64,000 bases of DNA, taken from assembly GCF_003112575.1 (NCBI RefSeq), contig NZ_BEWC01000005.1, positions 62,001-126,000 on the forward strand, read 5' to 3'. Below the pieces are notes generated by a model, which was not told where the DNA came from, ran no database searches, and saw only the letters and a list, made by a program, of their open reading frames with translations. This document shows positions 1 to 10,103 of this stretch, one piece after another. Origin of the DNA: Streptomyces ardesiacus (GTDB taxonomy: Bacteria > Actinomycetota > Actinomycetes > Streptomycetales > Streptomycetaceae). The position numbers were made by a program, and so were the translations under genes. How positions within the stretch are numbered: the stretch's first letter is position 1; each line of letters starts with the position of its first letter.

Positions 1-1435
1 CCTGGCCCTGCTGGCCCCCCTCCTGCGCCACCGCGACCAGTTCGCCGCCCTGCCCGACCCGCGCAGCCGCTGGCGGGCCCTGACCAACTTCGTCCTGATG
101 GCCGCGGGTTCCCTCCTCCTCGGCCTGCTCGTCGTCAACGCCCACCCGCACCGCATGGTCGGCGACCCGAGCCTGGCCGCCCGCATCACCCACGTCCTGT
201 ACGGCCTGTTCGGTGTCGAGGGCCCGGTCGACTACCGGGGCAACACCTCCTGGACGGTCGCCTTCTCCCTGGGCGCCCTCGGCCTGCTGACCGCCGTGAC
301 CACGATCTACCTGGCCTTCCGCCCCGAACACCCCGCCGCCCGCCTCACCGAGGACGACGAGACCCGCCTGCGCGCCCTCCTCGCCCGGCACGGCCGCCGC
401 GACTCCCTGGGCCACTTCGCGCTGCGCCGCGACAAGGCCGTCGTCTTCTCCCCCAGCGGCAAGGCCGCCGTCACCTACCGCGTCGTCTCCGGCGTGATGC
501 TGGCCAGCGGCGACCCGATCGGCGACGTGGAGGCATGGCCCGGCGCCATCGAACGCTTCATGGACGAGGCCCGCTCCCATTCCTGGACGCCCGCCGTCAT
601 GGGCTGCTCCGAGACGGGTGGCGAGGTCTGGACCCGCGAGACCGGCCTCGACGCCCTCGAACTGGGCGACGAGGCGGTGGTGGACGTGGCGGATTTCTCC
701 CTCGCCGGCCGCGCGATGCGCAACGTGCGCCAGATGGTCAAGCGCATCGAGCGGGCCGGTTACGAGACCCGGGTACGGCGCGTGGCTGACCTGTCCGAGG
801 CCGAACTGGACCGCGTCCGCCGCGCCGCCGACGCGTGGCGCGGCACCGACACCGAGCGCGGCTTCTCCATGGCCCTGGGCCGCGTCGGCGACCCGGCCGA
901 CGGCGACTGCCTGATAGCCACGGCCCACAAGCAGGACACGGAGCCCGGCGAGTTCGGCGACCTGAAGGCGGTCCTGCACTTCGTGCCGTGGGGCCCGGAC
1001 GGAGTGTCCCTGGACCTCATGCGCCGCGACCGCGCGGCCGACCCCGGCATGAACGAACTCCTGATCGTGGCCGCGCTCCAGGCCGCCCCGAAACTGGGCA
1101 TCGCGCGGGTGTCGCTGAACTTCGCGATGTTCCGCGCGGCACTCGCACGGGGCGAGAAGATCGGCGCGGGCCCGGTCCTGCGCGCGTGGCGCGGTCTGCT
1201 GGTCTTCCTGTCCCGCTGGTTCCAGATCGAGTCCCTGTACAAGTTCAACGCGAAGTTCCGGCCCCGGTGGGAGCCGCGCTTCGTCGTCTACCGCCGCTCG
1301 GCCGACCTCCCCCGCATCGGCTTCGCCGCGATGCAGGCAGAGGGCTTCGTCACGGTGCCACTGCCGCGCTTCCTGCGCCGCCGTACGCCGACACGACGCC
1401 CTTGCGCCCACCAGACGCCCGCACGGGCGGCGTGA
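1..1435 (+). CDS. MprF/LysX-type phosphatidylglycerol lysyltransferase, C-terminal part (5' end outside window)
   Basis: The reading frame is already open at base 2 and runs to the stop at 1435, so only the C-terminal ~477 residues are present. It begins in membrane-spanning sequence (hydrophobic stretches around 100-180 and 240-320) and then becomes a soluble domain from about base 340. That domain looks like the DUF2156/GNAT-fold aminoacyl-transferase of MprF and LysX proteins, which move lysine or alanine from charged tRNA to phosphatidylglycerol and raise envelope resistance to cationic peptides. Supporting features are the block reading KAAVTYRVVSGVMLASGDP and the later LNFAMFRAALARGEKIG segment. 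No fused lysyl-tRNA synthetase domain follows. The product should be an inner-membrane protein with a cytoplasmic transferase domain. Amino-acid specificity cannot be read from sequence. Confidence 0.85.
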   Translation, partial: LALLAPLLRHRDQFAALPDPRSRWRALTNFVLMAAGSLLLGLLVVNAHPHRMVGDPSLAARITHVLYGLFGVEGPVDYRGNTSWTVAFSLGALGLLTAVTTIYLAFRPEHPAARLTEDDETRLRALLARHGRRDSLGHFALRRDKAVVFSPSGKAAVTYRVVSGVMLASGDPIGDVEAWPGAIERFMDEARSHSWTPAVMGCSETGGEVWTRETGLDALELGDEAVVDVADFSLAGRAMRNVRQMVKRIERAGYETRVRRVADLSEAELDRVRRAADAWRGTDTERGFSMALGRVGDPADGDCLIATAHKQDTEPGEFGDLKAVLHFVPWGPDGVSLDLMRRDRAADPGMNELLIVAALQAAPKLGIARVSLNFAMFRAALARGEKIGAGPVLRAWRGLLVFLSRWFQIESLYKFNAKFRPRWEPRFVVYRRSADLPRIGFAAMQAEGFVTVPLPRFLRRRTPTRRPCAHQTPARAA

Positions 1436-1548
1436 GGGCGGTCGACACCGCGGGCAGGTGCGGGGTGGGCCACGGGGCCCGGCGTTGACCGGTGCCGCGG
1501 GGTGTGTGCGGGCGCGGGGAGAGCGCAGCCCGGCGCTAACGGGGTGCC

Positions 1549-1592
1549 GCTGCGCCCACCCGTGCCGCCCCAGCGGCACGACTGCCCGCAGC
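1549..1592. repeat. Palindromic intergenic element
   Basis: The outer arms are GCTGCG and CGCAGC. They flank an inner perfect 8-bp hairpin, CGTGCCGC and GCGGCACG, with loop CCCA. The downstream arm CGACTGCCCGCAGC is repeated directly about 25 bp later (from 1603). The look is that of a dispersed Streptomyces intergenic palindrome, but copy number elsewhere cannot be assessed from this window. Confidence 0.55.
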
Positions 1593-1808
1593 TGGGGGCG
1601 TGGCGACTGCCCGCAGCGGCGGGGCGACGGCCGGCAGCCGCGTACGGCGAGAAGGGGTCGTGTCGGGGGGTGTCCGCCCGCAGCGGTTGGCGCGTCAACG
1701 CCGCAAAGATCTGTGGCCGACCGATTCCGCGCCGTTCCGAGGACGGACACCCCCCGGCGCGGCCCCGACCCACCCACCACGCACGGCGCTACGCGCACCC
1801 CCACCGCA

Positions 1809-1902
1809 CCCGCACAGGCGCCGCAGGCATACGCACCCCACCCACAACGCACCGCACCACGAGAACGCGCACCCCACCCACCCCGCACAGGCGCCGCAGG
1901 CA
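1809..1902. repeat. 21-bp direct repeat, 73-bp period
   Basis: Two identical 21-bp copies lie at 1809-1829 and 1882-1902 (core GGCGCCGCAGGCA). They are separated by C/A-rich DNA that itself contains short CACCC repeats. The pair sits 72 bp or more upstream of folP. Function is unknown. Confidence 0.75.
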
Positions 1903-1973
1903 AACGCACCCGCACCACCGCCGGAGGCCCCCGCACCCGCGCCCACCCCCCACCCACCACCTACGCTGAACAC

Positions 1974-2837
1974 ATGAGCAAGCAGACCGGCCGCCGCCGC
2001 CCTCTCGCCGGACTGACCGCCTGGGACCGCTGCGCGGTCATGGGCGTCGTCAACGTGACCCCCGACTCCTTCTCCGACGGCGGCCGTTTCTTCGACACCA
2101 CGGCCGCCATCAAGCACGGCCTCGACCTGGTCGCGGAGGGCGCCGACCTGGTGGACGTGGGCGGCGAGTCCACCCGCCCCGGAGCGACCCGCGTCGACGA
2201 GGACGAGGAACTCAGGCGCGTCGTCCCGGTCGTCCGCGGTCTCGCCTCCGAGGGCGTCACGATCTCCGTCGACACCATGCGCGCCTCCGTCGCCGAGCAG
2301 GCCCTCGCCGCCGGCGCCGCCCTGGTCAACGACGTCAGCGGCGGCCTCGCAGACCCCCGCATGATCCCCGTCGTCGCCGACTCCGGCGCCCCGTTCGTCG
2401 TCATGCACTGGCGCGGCCTCCTGGAGGGCGGCAACGTCAGGGGCACCTACGCCGACGTCGTCACCGAGGTCGTCGACGAGCTGCACGCGCGCGTGGAGGC
2501 CGTCCTGGACGCCGGCATCGCCCCCGACCGCATCGTCGTCGACCCGGGCCTCGGCTTCTCCAAGGACGCCGAGCACGACCTCGTCCTCCTCGCCCACCTC
2601 GACCGCCTCCTCGCCCTGGGCCACCCCCTCCTCGTCGCCGCCTCCCGCAAGCGGTTCCTCGGCCGGGTCCTCGCCGGCCCCGAGGCCACTCCGCCCCCCG
2701 CGCGGGAGCGCGACGCCGCCACCGCCGCGGTCTCCGCGCTCGCGGCGCACGCCGGCGCCTGGGCCGTACGCGTCCACGAGGTCCGCGCCACCGCCGACGC
2801 CGTACGCGTCGCCCGCGCCGTCGAAGGCGCCCGGTGA
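1974..2837 (+). CDS. folP: Dihydropteroate synthase
   Basis: 287 residues. The enzyme condenses 6-hydroxymethyl-dihydropterin diphosphate with p-aminobenzoate and is the sulfonamide target of folate synthesis. The pterin-binding signature GVVNVTPDSFSDGG is at residues 24-37. GGESTRPGA and DTMRASVA follow, DPGLGFSKD is near residue 190, and the C-terminal SRKRFLG loop is near residue 223; all are standard for a TIM-barrel DHPS. The ATG at 1974 is chosen because the in-frame extension back to 1458 is low-complexity intergenic translation and the resulting length is typical. The stop overlaps the GTG of the next gene (GTGA), so translation is probably coupled. folB and folK lie 0.8 kb downstream and folE converges, so four folate genes cluster here. 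Confidence 0.96.
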   Translation: MSKQTGRRRPLAGLTAWDRCAVMGVVNVTPDSFSDGGRFFDTTAAIKHGLDLVAEGADLVDVGGESTRPGATRVDEDEELRRVVPVVRGLASEGVTISVDTMRASVAEQALAAGAALVNDVSGGLADPRMIPVVADSGAPFVVMHWRGLLEGGNVRGTYADVVTEVVDELHARVEAVLDAGIAPDRIVVDPGLGFSKDAEHDLVLLAHLDRLLALGHPLLVAASRKRFLGRVLAGPEATPPPARERDAATAAVSALAAHAGAWAVRVHEVRATADAVRVARAVEGAR

Positions 2838-3334
2838 ACGCGCCGCACCTCGACGTCGAACAGGTCGAGGCCGCGAACACCGCCTACTACCAGGCACTGG
2901 AGGAGGGCGACTTCGAGAAGGTCTCCGAGTTCTGGCTCACCCCTTCCGACCTGGGCATCGACGAGACGTACCACGACCCGGCCGACGCCGGCGTCGTCTC
3001 CTGCGTGCACCCGGGCTGGCCGGTGCTCACCGGCCGCGGCGAGGTCCTGCGCTCGTACGCCCTGATCATGGCGAACACGGACTACATCCAGTTCTTCCTG
3101 ACCGACGTCCACGTCTCCGTCACCGGCGACACCGCCCTGGTCACCTGCACCGAGAACATCCTCAGCGGCGGCCCCGCCCCCGACGGCGACGAGGAACTCG
3201 GCCCGCTCGTCGGTCAGCTCGTGGTCGCCACCAACACCTTCCGGCGCACCCCGGCCGGCTGGAAGCTCTGGTCCCACCACGCCTCCCCCGTACTCGCGGA
3301 AACCGACGACGAGGACACCGAGGACACGCCCTGA
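2834..3334 (+). CDS. NTF2-like / SnoaL-fold protein
   Basis: 166 residues, starting at a GTG that overlaps the folP stop. The N-terminal half has the NTF2-like pattern in which an early helix is followed by an acidic segment (NTAYYQALEEGDFEKVSEFW) and then a beta-rich region (YALIMANTDYIQFFLTDVHV, GDTALVTCTENI). The C-terminal block TNTFRRTPAGWKLWSHHASP is the usual final strand pair of the fold, and the tail is acidic. Proteins of this kind are small cone-shaped dimers that serve as isomerases, hydratases or ligand-binding subunits; no catalytic residues identify a reaction. Coupling to folP is conserved in streptomycetes as I remember it, but a folate role is inference. Confidence 0.85.
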   Translation: MNAPHLDVEQVEAANTAYYQALEEGDFEKVSEFWLTPSDLGIDETYHDPADAGVVSCVHPGWPVLTGRGEVLRSYALIMANTDYIQFFLTDVHVSVTGDTALVTCTENILSGGPAPDGDEELGPLVGQLVVATNTFRRTPAGWKLWSHHASPVLAETDDEDTEDTP

Positions 3335-3635
3335 CCACCCCTCCCTGACCACCCCGCCCCGCCCCGCCCCGCTCCCAGCCCGCCCCCACCCCTCAGCCCC
3401 ACGCAACGTGGTTGGAATCACGACCAGCGGGTAGGCGCGGCTACCAGCCCGTGACCCACGGAGACCGCCAGGGAAAACGCGCGGTGAATCCCGTCCACCC
3501 CCACCCTGCTCCCGCCCCGCCCCGCACCCCCGCGGCCCGGCGCTGTCGGTCCCCACAGGTAGATTCGACTGGGGCCGCCGTACCACCCGCACGTGGAACG
3601 ACCGGCCGAGACCGACGACTGCAGGAGTGATTCGC
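3335..3635. other. 301-bp gap before folB
   Basis: No gene is seen; a C-rich tract (3335-3400) is followed by less repetitive DNA. A TAGATT hexamer at 3562-3567, about 70 bp before the folB start, is a plausible -10 element, but no good -35 accompanies it. The folB ribosome binding site GGAG is at 3624-3627. Confidence 0.4.
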
Positions 3636-3995
3636 GTGGATCGTGTCGCGCTGCGCGGCCTGAAGGCCCGTGGGCACCACGGTGTGCTGCCCAAGGAGCG
3701 CGAGGACGGCCAGACCTTCCTCGTGGACATCGTCCTTGGCCTGGACACCCGCCCGGCCGCCGCCGACGACGACCTGGCGAAGACCGTGCACTACGGCATC
3801 GTGGCCGAGGAGGTCGTGGCCGTCGTCGAGGGCGAGCCCGTCGATCTCGTCGAGACGCTCGCCGAGCGCATCGCCCAGGTCTGTCTGAAGCACGAAAGGG
3901 TCGAGGAGGTCGAGGTCTGCGTCCACAAGCCGGACGCACCGATCACCGTGCCCTTCGACGACGTGACCGTCACCATCATCCGGAGCCGTGTATGA
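3636..3995 (+). CDS. folB: Dihydroneopterin aldolase
   Basis: 119 residues. The enzyme cleaves 7,8-dihydroneopterin to 6-hydroxymethyl-dihydropterin and glycolaldehyde, the step before FolK. Family features are the N-terminal ALRGLKARGHHGVLPKERE segment, the helix beginning YGIVAEEVVAVVEGEPVDLVETLAERIA, and the C-terminal VHKPDAPI with the conserved lysine. The GTG at 3636 is preferred over the GTG at 3627: it has GGAG at an 8-base spacing and gives the expected N-terminus MDRVALRG, whereas the upstream codon overlaps that site. The stop TGA overlaps the folK ATG (ATGA). Confidence 0.95.
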   Translation: MDRVALRGLKARGHHGVLPKEREDGQTFLVDIVLGLDTRPAAADDDLAKTVHYGIVAEEVVAVVEGEPVDLVETLAERIAQVCLKHERVEEVEVCVHKPDAPITVPFDDVTVTIIRSRV

Positions 3996-4603
3996 GCGCC
4001 CCCTTCACCGAGGGTCCGAGCGACCCGACCGTACAGCCCGTGCCCGCCTCCGTCATCGAGCAGGTCGACGCCGCGGACACCACCCTGTCCAACCCCAAAC
4101 GCGCGGTGATCGCCCTCGGCGCCAACCTGGGCAACCGCCTGGAGACCCTCCAGGGGGCCATCGACGCCCTGGAGGACACCCCGGGCGTGCGCGTCAAAGG
4201 AGTCTCCCCGGTCTACGAGACGGAGCCGTGGGGCGTCGACCCCGGCAGCCAGCCCTCGTACTTCAACGCGGTCGTGATCGTGAAGACCACCCTGCCCCCG
4301 TCCTCGCTCCTGGAGCGGGCGCACGCGGTCGAGGAGGCCTTCCACCGGGTCCGCGACGAGCGCTGGGGCCCGCGCACCCTGGACGTCGACATCGTGGCGT
4401 ACGCCGAGGTCGTCTCCGAGGACCCGCAGCTCACCCTCCCCCATCCGCGCGCCCACGAGCGCGCCTTCGTCCTGGCCCCCTGGCTGGACGTGGACCCCGA
4501 GGCCGCGCTGCCGGGGCAGGGCAGGGTCGCCGATCTCCTGACCGCCGTCACCCGCGACGGCGTCGCGCCCCGCGCCGACCTGGAACTCCGGCTGCCCGAG
4601 TAG
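3992..4603 (+). CDS. folK: 2-amino-4-hydroxy-6-hydroxymethyldihydropteridine diphosphokinase
   Basis: 203 residues. The enzyme transfers pyrophosphate from ATP to 6-hydroxymethyl-dihydropterin, producing the FolP substrate. ALGANLGNR begins near residue 37, and the signature RWGPRTLDVDIV is near residues 123-134; its two aspartates bind magnesium. LPHPRAHERAFVLAPW follows near the C-terminus. The first ~33 residues are a hydrophilic extension before the catalytic fold, which is common in Streptomyces. It starts inside the folB stop codon. Confidence 0.96.
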   Translation: MSAPFTEGPSDPTVQPVPASVIEQVDAADTTLSNPKRAVIALGANLGNRLETLQGAIDALEDTPGVRVKGVSPVYETEPWGVDPGSQPSYFNAVVIVKTTLPPSSLLERAHAVEEAFHRVRDERWGPRTLDVDIVAYAEVVSEDPQLTLPHPRAHERAFVLAPWLDVDPEAALPGQGRVADLLTAVTRDGVAPRADLELRLPE

Positions 4604-4664
4604 TCGTTAAGGTCGACGAGGCCAGGACGGTCACGCAGGGGAAGCGAAGGGACACCGGAACACC

Positions 4665-5153
4665 GTGAAAGAGCTGCGCATCAGGGTGCTGGCCGGCGTG
4701 TTCGTCGTCGCGGGGGTGCTGTCCTGGGCCGCGGCCCGCCTGTGGGACTCCGTCGGCACCCTCCCGAGCGTCCCCCTGGCGGCCCCCGTCGTCCTCGCCC
4801 TGATCGCGGCGATCCTGCTGGCCACCGCGCTCTCGATCCGCGCCCGCCTCAAGGCCCAGCGGGAGCGGGTCCCCGGCGCCAAGGGCGTCGACCCGATGAT
4901 GGCGGCCCGCGCGGTCGTCTTCGGCCAGGCCAGCGCCCTGGTGGCCGCCCTCGTCGCCGGGATGTACGGCGGCGTGGGCGTCTTCCTGCTGAGCCATCTC
5001 GACATCCCGGCCCGCCGCGACCAGGCCATCTACGCCGGCGCCTCGGTCGTGGCGGGCATCGCCGTCATAGCGGCCGCCCTCTTCATGGAACGCGTCTGCA
5101 AGCTCCCGGACGACGAGGACGACGACCACCCGGGCGCGGCAACAGCGGCGTGA
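4665..5153 (+). CDS. DUF3180 four-helix membrane protein
   Basis: 162 residues with four hydrophobic segments: roughly residues 8-26, 38-56, 81-108 and 120-143. Short charged loops and an acidic C-terminus (DDEDDDHP) complete it. This matches the actinobacterial DUF3180 family that habitually follows folK; its function is unknown. The GTG at 4665 lies 61 bp after folK, so it may belong to the same transcript. It ends facing folE, with tandem repeats in between. Confidence 0.88.
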   Translation: MKELRIRVLAGVFVVAGVLSWAAARLWDSVGTLPSVPLAAPVVLALIAAILLATALSIRARLKAQRERVPGAKGVDPMMAARAVVFGQASALVAALVAGMYGGVGVFLLSHLDIPARRDQAIYAGASVVAGIAVIAAALFMERVCKLPDDEDDDHPGAATAA

Positions 5154-5169
5154 CGCACTCGCCCCCCCC

Positions 5170-5282
5170 GGACCACACCCCGCGTCTCAGACCACGCCAC
5201 TCAGCCCCGGACCAAACCCCACGTCTCAGACCACGCCACTCAGTCCTGGACCACACCCCGCGTCTCAGAACACACCACTCAG
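5170..5282. repeat. Three 39-bp tandem repeats between convergent genes
   Basis: Copies at 5170-5208, 5209-5247 and 5248-5282 (the last truncated) begin GGACCA and contain CGTCTCAGACCACGCC and CACTCAG with few differences. The third copy ends inside the folE stop codon. The array fills the whole space between DUF3180 (+) and folE (-). It could act in transcript termination or be a minisatellite. Confidence 0.9.
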
Positions 5283-5884
5283 CGAGCCATGATCAGGCTC
5301 ATCGCCTCGTTGCGCGTGGCCACGTCCCGCAGTTGGCCCCGCACGGCCGAGGTGAGGGTCTTGGCGCCGGGCTTGCGGATGCCCCGCATCGACATGCACA
5401 TGTGTTCGCACTCGACCACGACGATCACACCGCGCGGCTCGAGGATCTCCATCAGGGAGTCCGCGATCTGCGTGGTGAGACGTTCCTGCACCTGCGGGCG
5501 CCGGGCGTAGACGTCCACGAGCCGGGCCAGCTTGGACAGGCCGGTGATCTTTCCGCTGGTGGACGGGATGTAGCCGACGTGCGCAACCCCCCGGAACGGC
5601 ACCAGATGATGTTCACAGGTGGAGAACACTTCGATGTCCTTCACGAGGACCATCTCGTCGTGCCCGAGGTCGAACGTCGTCGTCAGCACGTCCTCCGGCT
5701 CCTGCCACAGGCCGGCGAATATCTCCTTGTACGCCCGCGCCACGCGTGCCGGCGTCTCCCGCAGGCCCTCACGGTCCGGGTCCTCGCCGACCGCGATCAG
5801 CAGTTCGCGCACGGCGTTCTCGGCCCGCTTCTCGTCGAACTCACCGATCTGGCCCTCGCCGTCCAGCGTCACGGGGTCGGTCAT
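5279..5884 (-). CDS. folE: GTP cyclohydrolase I
   Basis: 201 residues. The enzyme makes 7,8-dihydroneopterin triphosphate from GTP, the first step of folate synthesis. Zinc ligands and active-site residues are visible in STCEHHLVPF and in CEHMCMSMRG; LRETPARVARAY is the conserved N-terminal helix. The ATG at 5884 follows GAGG at a good distance; the frame extends 28 codons further but through a hairpin (5928-5968), so that extension is rejected. It is convergent with the folP-folB-folK genes and downstream of ftsH on the same strand. Confidence 0.96.
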   Translation of the reverse strand: MTDPVTLDGEGQIGEFDEKRAENAVRELLIAVGEDPDREGLRETPARVARAYKEIFAGLWQEPEDVLTTTFDLGHDEMVLVKDIEVFSTCEHHLVPFRGVAHVGYIPSTSGKITGLSKLARLVDVYARRPQVQERLTTQIADSLMEILEPRGVIVVVECEHMCMSMRGIRKPGAKTLTSAVRGQLRDVATRNEAMSLIMAR

Positions 5885-5927
5885 CTGATGCCTCGTTCCT
5901 GATCCGTCCTGCGAACGGCATACCGAA

Positions 5928-5968
5928 ATGCCGCACCCCCCAAGGCTAGAACCTGGGGGGCGCGGCAT
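5928..5968 (-). terminator. Large GC-rich hairpin between ftsH and folE
   Basis: ATGCCGC (5928-5934) pairs with GCGGCAT (5962-5968), and CCCCCCA (5936-5942) pairs with TGGGGGG (5954-5960), with a single A/C mismatch and an 11-base loop. It lies just past the ftsH stop and 44 bp before the folE start, so it could end ftsH transcripts or attenuate read-through into folE. There is no U-tract. Confidence 0.65.
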
Positions 5969-5994
5969 ACATTCCGGGCCGGGAACGACCGGGA

Positions 5995-8025
<2,031 letters not shown>

Positions 8026-8218
8026 CCACACGGAGCGGTGTCGCCCCGTCCCTCCTGCCATAGTGAGTTTGATAAGACAGTTCTTCTGACGGTACCCCAG
8101 CGTGGCGGCCCTCAGCCGCACGGGCGGGCCGACGTCCCGTCTGCATCCTCAACGGCGCGGGGGCCTCAGGGGTTCCCGGTGGGCCCGCCGAAACACCGCC
8201 GGACGCGCTGCGGGCGCG

Positions 8219-8779
8219 TCAGCCGCCGTACACGTGGGGCGCGAGCGTACCGACGAACGGGAGGTTGCGGTACTTCTCGGCGTAGTCGAGGCCGTAGCCG
8301 ACGACGAATTCGTTGGGGATGTCGAAGCCGACCCATTCCACGTCGATGGCGACCTTCGCGGCGTCGGGCTTGCGCAGCAGCGTGCACACCTTGAGGGAGG
8401 CGGGCTCGCGCGAGCCGAGGTTGGAGATCAGCCAGGACAGGGTCAGGCCGGAGTCGATGATGTCCTCGACGATGAGGACGTGGCGGCCCTTGATGTCGGT
8501 GTCGAGGTCCTTGAGGATCCGCACCACACCGGAGGACTGGGTGCCCGCGCCGTACGAGGACACCGCCATCCAGTCCATCGTGACGGGGGTGGACAGCGTG
8601 CGCGCCAGGTCGGCCATGACCATCACGGCGCCCTTGAGCACGCCGACGATGAGCAGGTCCTTGCCCGCGTACTCCGCGTCGATCTTCGCGGCCAGCTCGG
8701 CCAGCTTCGCGTCGATCTCTTCCTTGGTGATGAGTACCTTCTCGAGGTCGGCACCCATGTCGTTCGCGTCCACCCGCAT
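8219..8779 (-). CDS. hpt: Hypoxanthine phosphoribosyltransferase
   Basis: 186 residues. The enzyme salvages hypoxanthine and guanine to IMP and GMP using PRPP. The PRPP-binding motif is VLIVEDIIDSGLTL; SYGAGTQSSG is the flexible catalytic loop region, and VVGYGLDYAEKYRNLPFVG is the family C-terminus. The ATG at 8779 gives the family length; a second in-frame ATG at 8758 has a slightly better upstream GGGTGGA and cannot be excluded. It follows tilS with a 74-bp gap, the usual actinobacterial tilS-hpt-ftsH order, all transcribed leftward. Confidence 0.95.
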   Translation of the reverse strand: MRVDANDMGADLEKVLITKEEIDAKLAELAAKIDAEYAGKDLLIVGVLKGAVMVMADLARTLSTPVTMDWMAVSSYGAGTQSSGVVRILKDLDTDIKGRHVLIVEDIIDSGLTLSWLISNLGSREPASLKVCTLLRKPDAAKVAIDVEWVGFDIPNEFVVGYGLDYAEKYRNLPFVGTLAPHVYGG

Positions 8780-8853
8780 CACTTTCGGTCGTCCCACCGG
8801 CCACTCCGGAACGTCCCGGCGATCCGTGCGCGGATCGGTGGGAGGGTCCGGAT

Positions 8854-9912
8854 TCAGCCTTGCCGGATCACCAGTCTGCCACCCTGCCGCCGGGCGACGA
8901 CTTTGCCGGGGAGGTTGATGGCCCCCTGGCCGCGCCAGCCGGTGATCAGCCGGTCGACTTCCTCGATGTGCCGGGCGAACAGGGCGCCGCCGGGGGCGCC
9001 GGCCTCCAGGGCGGCGCGGCGCAGGATCCGGCGGCGTACGGCGGGCGGCAGGGCGTACAGCTTGGCGCACTCCAGTCCGCCGGTGGCGTCGCGGACGCCG
9101 GCCTCGGCCTGACGGGCCCAGGTGTCGAGGGCGTCGGCGTCGTCCCGGGAGAGTTGGGCCGTACGGGCAAGGGCCTCGACGACGCCCTTGCCGAGCGCCT
9201 TCTCCAGGGCGGGCAGGCCCTCGTGGCGCAGCCGGGAGCGGGTGTAGGCGGGGTCGGCGTTGTGGGGGTCGTCCCAGACGGGGAGGGACTGGACCATGCA
9301 GGCCTTGCGGGCGGTCTGGCGGTCGACCTGGAGGAAGGGGCGCCGGTAACGGCCGCCGGCCCCCGAGACCGCGGCCATGCCCGACAGGGAGCGGATGCCG
9401 GAGCCGCGGGCGAGGCCCAGCAGGACGGTCTCGGCCTGGTCGTCGCGGGTGTGGCCGAGCAGGACGGCGGCGGCGCCGTGCCGGGCGGCGGCCGCGTCCA
9501 GCGCCGCGTAGCGGGCGTCGCGGGCGGCGGCTTCCGGGCCGCCCTCGCGGCCGACGGTGACGGCGGTGGCCTCCACGGGGTCGAGGCCGAGTGCGCGCAG
9601 GCGCAGGACGACCTCTTCCGCGCGCAGGTCGGAGCCGTGCTGCAGGCCGTGGTCGACGGTGACGCCGCCGGCGCGGATGCCGAGCCGGGGCGCCTCGAAG
9701 GCGAGGGCGGAGGCGAGCGCCATGGAGTCGGCGCCGCCGGAGCACGCCACGAGGACGAGCGGGGAGTCGGGAAGTCCGGACGCGCCCTCGGGCGGGCGTC
9801 CGGCGGCCGTCGCGGCGGGAACGCCGGCCGGGGTGTTCAGTTCGGTGAGGATGTCGTGGAGGACGCGGCGGACCGCCAGGCGTATCGCCGCGACCGCAGG
9901 ATGGGGACCCAT
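8854..9912 (-). CDS. tilS: tRNA(Ile)-lysidine synthetase
   Basis: 352 residues. The enzyme modifies C34 of the CAU-anticodon tRNA-Ile to lysidine, changing codon and amino-acid identity. The PP-loop motif SGGADS is at residues 58-63, followed by GHTRDDQAETVLLGLARGSG and the GMAA block typical of TilS. The C-terminal substrate-binding region is shorter than in E. coli, as usual for actinobacteria. The ATG at 9912 has GAAGGG upstream. It probably shares a transcript with hpt. Confidence 0.93.
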   Translation of the reverse strand: MGPHPAVAAIRLAVRRVLHDILTELNTPAGVPAATAAGRPPEGASGLPDSPLVLVACSGGADSMALASALAFEAPRLGIRAGGVTVDHGLQHGSDLRAEEVVLRLRALGLDPVEATAVTVGREGGPEAAARDARYAALDAAAARHGAAAVLLGHTRDDQAETVLLGLARGSGIRSLSGMAAVSGAGGRYRRPFLQVDRQTARKACMVQSLPVWDDPHNADPAYTRSRLRHEGLPALEKALGKGVVEALARTAQLSRDDADALDTWARQAEAGVRDATGGLECAKLYALPPAVRRRILRRAALEAGAPGGALFARHIEEVDRLITGWRGQGAINLPGKVVARRQGGRLVIRQG

Positions 9913-10103
9913 GTCCGGTGCCCTTCATGAAGTTGTCGGGGGTGAGCCCGAGGTTCGGTCACGCAGAGTGTGTAGATGGTGACAGAAACGGGCCGTTACC
10001 CGAGCATCGCACGCCTGCCGAAGGCTCACGGTCCCTCGGACGGGTGATTGGAGGGTCGTTCGTCTGCCGTCGGCCGGAAAGGTGCACGCCCCGCCCGCGC
10101 GGC

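Larger units (their letters stand above)
1436..1973. other. 538-bp gene-free gap upstream of folP
   Basis: No convincing coding frame is present: the ORFs here are low-complexity Pro/Arg/His/Thr translations of C-rich DNA. The left half holds a palindromic element (1549-1592). The right half is a strongly strand-asymmetric CACCC/CGCAC-rich tract with a 21-bp direct repeat. A folP promoter must lie here, but no clear -10/-35 pair is visible. Confidence 0.7.

Noticed and set aside
1458..1973. Upstream extension of folP by 172 codons
   Set aside because: Composition is Pro/His/Thr/Arg repeats from C-rich intergenic DNA; the DHPS fold starts after 1974.
5885..5968. Upstream extension of folE by 28 codons
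   Set aside because: The extension encodes through the hairpin at 5928-5968 and lacks a ribosome binding site; the ATG at 5884 has GAGG and gives the family length.
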